From: an uncultured Eubacteriales bacterium | Lineage (GTDB): Bacteria; Bacillota; Clostridia; Oscillospirales; Acutalibacteraceae | Length of the DNA stretch: 5,846 bases | Assembly (NCBI GenBank): GCA_910580045.1 | Contig: CAJTXF010000107.1 | Location: forward strand, 219-6,064 | Direction: 5' to 3' | Shown: in pieces, positions 1 through 4,096 of the stretch | Numbering within the stretch: position 1 is the first letter of the stretch | Layout: each line of letters opens with the position of its first letter | Notes under the pieces: model-generated | What the model saw: the letters and a program-made list of their open reading frames with translations, nothing else | Told to the model about the DNA's origin: nothing | Databases searched by the model: none | Translations under genes and position numbers: made by a program

Positions 1-72
1 TTGAACCCTCGCGCCGGTTTCCCGACCTACTCCCTTAGCAGGGGAGCCCCTTCACCACTTGGGTACTTCTCC
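1..72 (-). tRNA. tRNA-Ser(GCU), 3' end cut by the window edge
   Basis: Read on the minus strand from position 72, the gene starts with acceptor arm GGAGAAG. It continues through a serine-type D arm, an anticodon stem CTCCC/GGGAG with loop CTGCTAA (anticodon GCT at 37-39), and a long variable arm closed by CGG/CCG. The T arm then starts with GAGGGTTCAA and runs off the left edge. The long variable arm and the anticodon make it the serine tRNA that reads AGC/AGU. About 16 nt of the 3' end should lie outside the window. It follows tRNA-Ser(UGA) on the same strand after a 51-nt spacer with no promoter or terminator that I can see, so the two are probably co-transcribed. The spacer holds a 10-bp palindrome, GCTGTACAGC, at 79-88. 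Confidence 0.95.
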
Positions 73-123
73 AAAGGGGCTGTACAGCTGTCTATATTTA
101 TCTTAAAAAAGTGATTTACAATT

Positions 124-212
124 TGGCGGAGAGGAAGAGATTCGAACTCTTGGTCCCTCGCGGGATCACTAGTTTTCAAGACTAGCTCCTTAAACCACTC
201 GGACACCTCTCC
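124..212 (-). tRNA. tRNA-Ser(UGA), CCA encoded
   Basis: The full cloverleaf can be drawn on the minus strand. The acceptor arm is GGAGAGG/CCTCTCC with discriminator G and an encoded CCA (126-124). The anticodon stem is ACTAG/CTAGT with loop CTTGAAA, anticodon TGA at 176-178. The class II variable arm has stem CCC/GGG and loop GCGA, and the T arm is AAGAG-TTCGAAT-CTCTT. It reads UCA and, by wobble, other UCN serine codons. It is the first gene of a small operon with tRNA-Ser(GCU), driven by the promoter at 228-256. Confidence 0.98.
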
Positions 213-227
213 AGCTCTCTGCCCGAT

Positions 228-256
228 ATTATAGCACAAAGTCATGCCCCTGTCAA
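228..256 (-). promoter_or_regulatory. Sigma-A promoter of the tRNA-Ser(UGA)-tRNA-Ser(GCU) operon
   Basis: On the minus strand there is a perfect -35 box TTGACA (256-251), a 17-nt spacer, and a perfect -10 box TATAAT (233-228). The mature tRNA begins 15 nt after the -10 box, so the 5' leader would be only a few bases long. Both hexamers match the vegetative consensus fully, which fits strong constitutive tRNA transcription. Confidence 0.93.
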
Positions 257-327
257 TCCCTTTTGCAAATAATTTCATCATTTTTCCATTTTCTGCCTCA
301 CTTCGGCGGAATCCCTACCCGCGCGGG

Positions 328-361
328 AAAAGCCCGAGGCTGTTTCCACAGCCGCCGGGCT
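328..361 (-). terminator. Intrinsic terminator of the MerR/TipA-type gene
   Basis: Eight bases after the regulator's stop codon, the minus strand folds into AGCCCG / CGGGCT, then a small GC/T internal loop, then GGCTGT / ACAGCC closed by a GGAA loop. The hairpin spans 361-331 and is followed by a short T run (TTTT, 331-328). The stem is strong, but the T run is short and followed by CCC, so termination may be incomplete. The next transcription unit in this direction has its own promoter at 251-256. Confidence 0.75.
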
Positions 362-368
362 CCTCTCA

Positions 369-1118
369 TTAGATATTTCCGTCCTTCTTTGCTTTCCCGC
401 AGTATATGGCAATGGCCTCCCCGGCAAAGGCCGCGGTGCCCGGGCCTCCTGCCTTGTCGATGTTTTCACCCAGCTCGCCGCCGCTGGCATACATCAGCCC
501 CAGCCCGGCCAGGGTCTGCTCAGAGCAGGTGTAGAAATGGGCGGTGATAAAATCCTGCAGCCGCTGAATCTGGGCCTGCACCTCCCCGGCCTGGGGACCC
601 AGCTTTTGCAGGCGGCCCAGCCCGGCAAAAATCTCCATCATCTGGCTGCCCAGCGCCTGGGTCTCCTCTGGAGACCGCCCGGCTTCCCTCTCCTGGGACT
701 CCTGGTATTCTGGGGTGTGCCCATAAAGAGCCTTGGCCTGGGCCGCGTACTCCTTCTGCTTTGCGGTGTCAAAGGCTGTAAAGTCCATATGCTTTCCTCC
801 TGTCAGTTTGATGTCCTGGGCCAAGGCAATCAGCCGCTCCAGCCGCTCCTTTTTCAGGGTGAGCAGGTCAATCTGCTGCTCCAGCGCTTGGCTCAGGGTG
901 TAATTCGGGCTGTCTAAAATAGCCTGTATCTCCCGCAGGGGGAATTCCAGCTCCCGGAACAGCAGAATCTGCTGCAGCCGGGCCAGGGCCCTGCCGTCAT
1001 ACAGCCGGTACCCAGCAGGGGAGATTGCAGTGGGCTTCAGCAGGCCGATGGCGTCATAATGGTGGAGCGTGCGCACGCTCACGCCGGTCAGGCTGCTGAC
1101 TTGGCTGACAGTTTTCAT
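369..1118 (-). CDS. MerR-family transcriptional regulator with TipAS ligand-binding domain
   Basis: The product has 249 residues. Residues 3-23 form the MerR winged helix-turn-helix, with the signature VSVRTLHHYDAIGLLKP at 13-29. The wing AGYRLYD is at 35-41, and residues 75-107 look like the dimerisation helix (EQQIDLLTLKKERLERL). Residues 123-241 match the TipAS antibiotic-recognition domain: EYAAQAKALYGHTPEYQES at the start, FYTCSEQTLAGLGLMYASG and the AFAGEAIAIY helix near the end. TipA-type regulators bind drugs such as thiopeptides in this domain and activate promoters with overlong spacers, including their own. Cys198 (YTCSE) is a candidate ligand-reactive residue, but without an alignment I cannot equate it with the TipA cysteine. 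The start is supported by a perfect ribosome binding site at 1124-1132. The gene is monocistronic, with no transporter partner in the window, so the ligand and targets are unknown. An internal start at Met111 may yield a second product. Confidence 0.93.
   Translation of the reverse strand: MKTVSQVSSLTGVSVRTLHHYDAIGLLKPTAISPAGYRLYDGRALARLQQILLFRELEFPLREIQAILDSPNYTLSQALEQQIDLLTLKKERLERLIALAQDIKLTGGKHMDFTAFDTAKQKEYAAQAKALYGHTPEYQESQEREAGRSPEETQALGSQMMEIFAGLGRLQKLGPQAGEVQAQIQRLQDFITAHFYTCSEQTLAGLGLMYASGGELGENIDKAGGPGTAAFAGEAIAIYCGKAKKDGNI
786..801 (-). promoter_or_regulatory. Internal ribosome binding site and ATG for a TipAS-like short product
   Basis: Inside the MerR/TipA-type gene the minus strand reads AGGAGG (801-796), a 7-nt spacer, then an in-frame ATG (788-786) that is Met111. 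The Shine-Dalgarno core and spacing are the same as those of the full-length start. Translation from here would give 139 residues (111-249), which is just the ligand-binding domain without the DNA-binding part. In Streptomyces lividans, TipAL (253 residues) and TipAS (144 residues) come from one mRNA by internal initiation at almost the same place. That this happens here is an inference. Confidence 0.7.
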
Positions 1119-1123
1119 AACAG

Positions 1124-1132
1124 CACCTCCTT
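1124..1132 (-). promoter_or_regulatory. Ribosome binding site of the MerR/TipA-type gene
   Basis: The minus strand carries AAGGAGGTG, complementary to the 3' end of 16S rRNA, with 7 nt between the AGGAGG core (1131-1126) and the ATG at 1118-1116. This fixes the start codon. Confidence 0.93.
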
Positions 1133-1140
1133 ACATCCAG

Positions 1141-1171
1141 AGTATACACTATAACGCTGGGTGAGAGTCAA
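1141..1171 (-). promoter_or_regulatory. MerR-type promoter with 19-bp spacer, probably autoregulated
   Basis: On the minus strand the -35 box TTGACT (1171-1166) and the -10 box TATACT (1146-1141) are separated by 19 bp (1165-1147) instead of 17. Such an overlong spacer is the hallmark of promoters activated by MerR-family proteins, which bind the spacer and untwist it. Only a weak dyad is visible in the spacer (CTCAC towards one end, GTG at the other), so the exact operator is uncertain. The -10 box ends about 22 nt before the ATG, so the leader is very short. Confidence 0.8.
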
Positions 1172-1206
1172 CCCCTTTCTCTAAATTTTTTTGCCCTGCC
1201 CTCCCC

Positions 1207-1235
1207 TTGACTTTTTTCAGTAAAAGAGGTAAAAT
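1207..1235 (+). promoter_or_regulatory. Sigma-A promoter upstream of tRNA-Ser(CGA)
   Basis: The -35 box is TTGACT (1207-1212), followed by a 17-nt spacer and -10 box TAAAAT (1230-1235). Transcription would start near 1242, giving about 90 nt of leader before the mature tRNA 5' end at 1333. I see no better promoter closer to the tRNA: TATCAT at about 1316-1321 has no convincing -35 box. It is divergent from the MerR-type promoter, with 35 bp between the two -35 boxes. Positions 1242-1332 hold no gene I can support. Confidence 0.75.
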
Positions 1236-1332
1236 AAATGTTATACAGCATATCCTCCGGCAGACAGTCCGCTGCTGGTCAGGCCGGGGCGTGCGGTGTT
1301 TTTAGAGCTTTGCGGGATATATCATCTTATCT

Positions 1333-1421
1333 GGAGACGTATCGAAGTGGTCATAACGGGACTGACTCGAAATCAGTTGTACCTCACGGTACCGTGGGTT
1401 CGAATCCCACCGTCTCCGCCA
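1333..1421 (+). tRNA. tRNA-Ser(CGA), CCA encoded
   Basis: The cloverleaf is complete. The acceptor arm is GGAGACG/CGTCTCC with discriminator G1418 and encoded CCA at 1419-1421. The anticodon stem is ACTGA/TCAGT with loop CTCGAAA and anticodon CGA at 1368-1370. The class II variable arm is GTACC-TCAC-GGTAC and the T arm GTGGG-TTCGAAT-CCCAC. It reads UCG serine codons. It is a single-gene unit with its own promoter upstream and a strong terminator at 1443-1474. The GmrSD-type gene begins 128 bp after it. Confidence 0.98.
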
Positions 1422-1442
1422 AGGCGGTTCGTACCGCACAAG

Positions 1443-1474
1443 AGAGCTGCAAGGGAAACTTTGCGGCTCTTTTT
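1443..1474 (+). terminator. Intrinsic terminator after tRNA-Ser(CGA)
   Basis: A 12-bp stem is formed by AGAGCTGCAAGG (1443-1454) and CTTTGCGGCTCT (1459-1470), with two G-U wobbles, closed by a GAAA tetraloop (1455-1458). It is followed directly by T residues to 1474. This is a textbook Rho-independent terminator 21 nt after the tRNA CCA, and it should insulate the tRNA from the GmrSD-type gene downstream. Confidence 0.93.
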
Positions 1475-1535
1475 CATAAAGACTGGAGATGAAGAACGAG
1501 TTTGATTTTTGCACGACAGAAACATTGTCAGAAAT

Positions 1536-1544
1536 AAGGAGGAG
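1536..1544 (+). promoter_or_regulatory. Ribosome binding site deciding a GTG start for the GmrSD-type gene
   Basis: AAGGAGGAG lies at 1536-1544, with 7 nt between the AAGGAGG core (ending at 1542) and the GTG at 1550. An in-frame TAA at 1535-1537 closes the frame just upstream, so GTG is the first possible start, and the site confirms it. Between the tRNA terminator and this site (1475-1535) I see no convincing promoter. A short dyad GACA-N7-TGTC at 1515-1529 is the only structure there. Confidence 0.88.
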
Positions 1545-1549
1545 TCGTT

Positions 1550-4081
1550 GTGAGAGGTTCGGAATCCAGGCTGATAGAATATATGGAAGGGGCAAAAAAA
1601 CGCTTTGTTATCCCGGTCTACCAGCGGAACTATAATTGGAAAACAGAGAACTGCAAACAGCTTTTTGACGATCTCTTGAAAATTGTGCGAAGTGGGCGGA
1701 AAAGCCATTTTTTCGGAAGTATCGTGTCGGTCTTTAACCCGGATGGCCGCTATACCGAGTTCCTTGTGATCGATGGGCAGCAGCGGCTTACCACTGTGTC
1801 CCTCCTGCTCCTTGCCATATACAATTTAACGAAAGAGGGTGTGATCATTCCAGCCACACCCTCTTTGACCCAAGAGATCTATGAGGGGTACCTTGTGGAC
1901 AAGTTCCAGCCGGAGGAGACGCGGATCAAGCTCAAACCTGTCAAGAATGACCAACGTGCGTTGGGAAAGCTGTTTGAGGACAAAAAGGAGCACATCAAGG
2001 ACTCCAACCTGACAGCAAACTACAGCTATTTCTATGACCGCATCCAGAAACAGGAGAGCACCATCGACGAGCTATTTGACGCGATTTGCAGGCTGGAGGT
2101 CATTGATATCCGGCTGAACAATGAGGATAACCCCCAACTCATTTTTGAAAGCCTCAACTCTACCGGCCTTGATTTGAGTGAGGGCGACAAGATACGCAAC
2201 TTTGTCCTGATGGGCCTGCCTTCCAAGGAGCAGGAATCCTATTATGAAAAGTATTGGAACCGCATTGAGGAGTGCACAGGCTATGATGCCAGCTCCTTTA
2301 TCCGGGACTATCTCAGCTTAAAGCAGCAGTCCATTCCCTCGCAGAAGCGCGTCTATGTGAATTTCAAAGAGTATGTGGAGCTGGGCAGGATGGAAACAGA
2401 GCCTTTACTCAAAGAGCTTCTCGGGTATGCCCGGCGGTATCAGGTGCTGCTGAAGGGCGGTACCGCAAGCAAGGCTTTGAATGCTTGTATCAGCCGGCTG
2501 AACCGTTTGGAGACAACGGTTACCAGGCCGTTTTTCCTGGAAGTCCTGCGCCTGTACGACGAGGGCGCTCTGAGTATTTCAGAAGTCACGGAGATTTTCC
2601 TGATTGCCGAAAATTACCTGTTCCGCAGAAATATTTGCGATTTGCCCACCAACGCCCTGAACAAGATTTTCCTTATGTTGCACCGGGAGATCACCCGCTA
2701 TGACGGTACGGAAAAGGATTATGTGGAGAAATTCAAATACGCGCTTCTCTCAAAAAAGGAAAGGGCGCGTTTCCCGGATGATGATGAATTCGGCGCAAAC
2801 TTTACAGAGCGCCAAGTCTACCAGATGACCAGCAAAAACAAGATTTACATTCTGGAGCGGCTGGAAAACTATGGCACGTTGGAAGACAAGGACATTTATG
2901 CGCATTGCGACGATGGGACGTATTCGATTGAGCACATCATGCCCCAGCACCTCACGCCTACATGGATCAGAGAACTGGGCGAGGACTATGAACAGATACA
3001 CGAACAGTGGCTGCACAGGATCGCCAACCTGACATTGACCGCCTATAATTCTACCTACAGCAACAGCTCCTTCCTTGAGAAGAAGACCATGAAGAATGGT
3101 TTTGAGGACAGCGGTCTCCGTATGAATACGTATATAAGTAAAAAGGAGAAATGGACCCTGACAGAGTTGGAGGACCGCAGTCAGTATCTGCGCGGGCGGG
3201 CCCTTGAGATCTGGGCAGCACCTGTTACCGCTTTCAAGCCGCAGGAAAAGCAGATGGATACCTATACTTTGGACGATGATGAGAATTTGAGCGGCCGGAC
3301 GATCACCCGGTTCCGCTATAAAAACGCCGAACAGCCAGTGACAAGCTGGGTGGAGATGTTCCAGAAGGTGCTTCAGATTTTGTATGCGGAGGACAAGTCC
3401 GTACTAACACGACTGGCAGTATCCTCCGATGAAAACATCGGCTACCACTTTTCCATAGGCCCCCATGAGCTGCTTAAATCGGTGGAGATCGGCGATGGCA
3501 TTTATGTGTTGACAAACACTAGTACACAAAGCAAGCTTTCTGTCCTGAACCGTGTATTCAAGTTATACGACGCCGACCCTTCCGACCTTGTGTTCTATCT
3601 CCGGGATGAAAACGAGGCCCTGGAGGATGAGGCTGGTCCGCGCTATGCGCTAAGAAAGCAGTATTGGGCCTATGCGCTGCCGATTATTAAAGAGGCCCAT
3701 GGAGACACCGGTTCTTTCAGCAATGTCAATCCGTCCAGTATGAACTGGGTAAACGGGTTCTTTGGTGTTAATGGCTTTAATTTATGCTGTGTTGCGAATT
3801 ATGACTCTGCCCGGGTGGAGCTTTATCTTGGTCATACAGACCGGGACGTTAACAAGCAGACGTTTGACGCGCTTATGCAGCACAAGGCGGAGATTGAGTC
3901 CGCTCTTGGTATCGCCCTCCAATGGAGCCGTGGCGATGATATAAAATCTTCTAAAGTCTACCACACACTGTACAATGTAAGTATAGAACATGAAGTCGAT
4001 TGGCTGCAAATGGCCCGGTTCCACGCGGAATGGAGCAAGAAATTCTATGATGTTATTGTACCCTATTTGACCCACAATTAG
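1550..4081 (+). CDS. GmrSD-type modification-dependent restriction endonuclease (DUF262-DUF1524 with extra C-terminal domains)
   Basis: The product has 843 residues and is soluble. Residues 5-220 are a GmrS/DUF262 domain: IPVYQRNYNW at 21-30, the nucleotide-binding DGQQRLTT at 75-82, and FESLNSTGLDLSEGDKIRN at 199-217. Residues 380-555 are a GmrD/DUF1524 HNH nuclease: EHIMPQ at 461-466 (candidate catalytic His462), then LHRIANLTLTAYNSTYSN at 488-505, where the usual GNL is ANL. Residues 568-685 hold a third module (SWVEMFQKVLQILY at 599-612; LSVLNRVFKLY and DLVFYLRDE at 663-687) of a kind I associate with restriction-linked proteins but cannot name. Residues 700-843 resemble DUF4268 (ARVELYLG, FDALMQHKAEIESALG, LQWSR). 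Relatives (GmrSD, BrxU, SspE) use NTP in DUF262 and cut modified phage DNA with DUF1524. The modification sensed here is unknown. No methylase or BREX/Ssp partner is in the window. GC is about 45-53% in the lines I counted, against 53-70% in lines of the neighbouring genes. Confidence 0.9.
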   Translation: MRGSESRLIEYMEGAKKRFVIPVYQRNYNWKTENCKQLFDDLLKIVRSGRKSHFFGSIVSVFNPDGRYTEFLVIDGQQRLTTVSLLLLAIYNLTKEGVIIPATPSLTQEIYEGYLVDKFQPEETRIKLKPVKNDQRALGKLFEDKKEHIKDSNLTANYSYFYDRIQKQESTIDELFDAICRLEVIDIRLNNEDNPQLIFESLNSTGLDLSEGDKIRNFVLMGLPSKEQESYYEKYWNRIEECTGYDASSFIRDYLSLKQQSIPSQKRVYVNFKEYVELGRMETEPLLKELLGYARRYQVLLKGGTASKALNACISRLNRLETTVTRPFFLEVLRLYDEGALSISEVTEIFLIAENYLFRRNICDLPTNALNKIFLMLHREITRYDGTEKDYVEKFKYALLSKKERARFPDDDEFGANFTERQVYQMTSKNKIYILERLENYGTLEDKDIYAHCDDGTYSIEHIMPQHLTPTWIRELGEDYEQIHEQWLHRIANLTLTAYNSTYSNSSFLEKKTMKNGFEDSGLRMNTYISKKEKWTLTELEDRSQYLRGRALEIWAAPVTAFKPQEKQMDTYTLDDDENLSGRTITRFRYKNAEQPVTSWVEMFQKVLQILYAEDKSVLTRLAVSSDENIGYHFSIGPHELLKSVEIGDGIYVLTNTSTQSKLSVLNRVFKLYDADPSDLVFYLRDENEALEDEAGPRYALRKQYWAYALPIIKEAHGDTGSFSNVNPSSMNWVNGFFGVNGFNLCCVANYDSARVELYLGHTDRDVNKQTFDALMQHKAEIESALGIALQWSRGDDIKSSKVYHTLYNVSIEHEVDWLQMARFHAEWSKKFYDVIVPYLTHN
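1832..1866 (+). repeat. Perfect 12-bp inverted repeat inside the GmrSD-type gene
   Basis: AAAGAGGGTGTG (1832-1843) and CACACCCTCTTT (1855-1866) are exact reverse complements, separated by 11 nt. In RNA this gives a 12-bp hairpin whose 3' arm ends in TTT, but GACC follows instead of a longer T run. It lies at codons 95-106, in the stretch linking two parts of the DUF262 domain. Role unknown. Confidence 0.85.
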
Positions 4082-4086
4082 GAAGG
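4080..4086 (+). promoter_or_regulatory. Ribosome binding site of the sugar kinase gene, overlapping the upstream stop codon
   Basis: AGGAAGG at 4080-4086 shares two bases with the TAG stop (4079-4081) of the GmrSD-type gene and lies 10 nt before the ATG at 4097. GAGGAA at 4090-4095 is too close to that ATG, and 13 nt from the next in-frame ATG at 4109. The arrangement suggests translational coupling and favours 4097 over the TTG at 4088. Confidence 0.7.
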
Positions 4087-4096
4087 CTTGAGGAAT

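Noticed and set aside
27..281. Minus-strand reading frame of 84 codons with a plausible-looking protein (VSEWFKELVLKTSDPARD and following).
   Set aside because: It is simply the sense translation through the two serine tRNA genes and their promoter. This peptide pattern is a well-known false gene product of tRNA-Ser.
537..917. Plus-strand 126-codon frame opposite the MerR/TipA-type gene.
   Set aside because: It is a shadow of a gene with clear MerR and TipAS motifs, and has no ribosome binding site or recognisable domain.
1401..1421. Possible attachment site: duplication of the tRNA-Ser(CGA) 3' end further downstream.
   Set aside because: Reading on to the end of the window I found no second copy of the T-arm/acceptor sequence. 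GATTCGAGT near 5586 shares only a few bases.
1238..1492. Plus-strand frame of 84 codons starting at ATG 1238.
   Set aside because: The start overlaps the promoter and lies upstream of the predicted transcription start. It has no ribosome binding site and runs through the tRNA.
1489..1635. Short plus-strand frame from ATG 1489 (48 residues, MKNEFDFCTTETLSEIRRSR at the start), a possible leader peptide overlapping the start of the GmrSD-type gene.
   Set aside because: Its only Shine-Dalgarno-like bases (GGAG) touch the ATG with no spacing, and the second half is an out-of-frame copy of the well-supported GmrSD-type coding region.
1302..1708. Two overlapping minus-strand frames containing WDSNPRYREVQLISSQSRYD and GGDGGIRTHGTVRYN.
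   Set aside because: Both are antisense translations of tRNA-Ser(CGA), another known source of false proteins, and they also run through its terminator.
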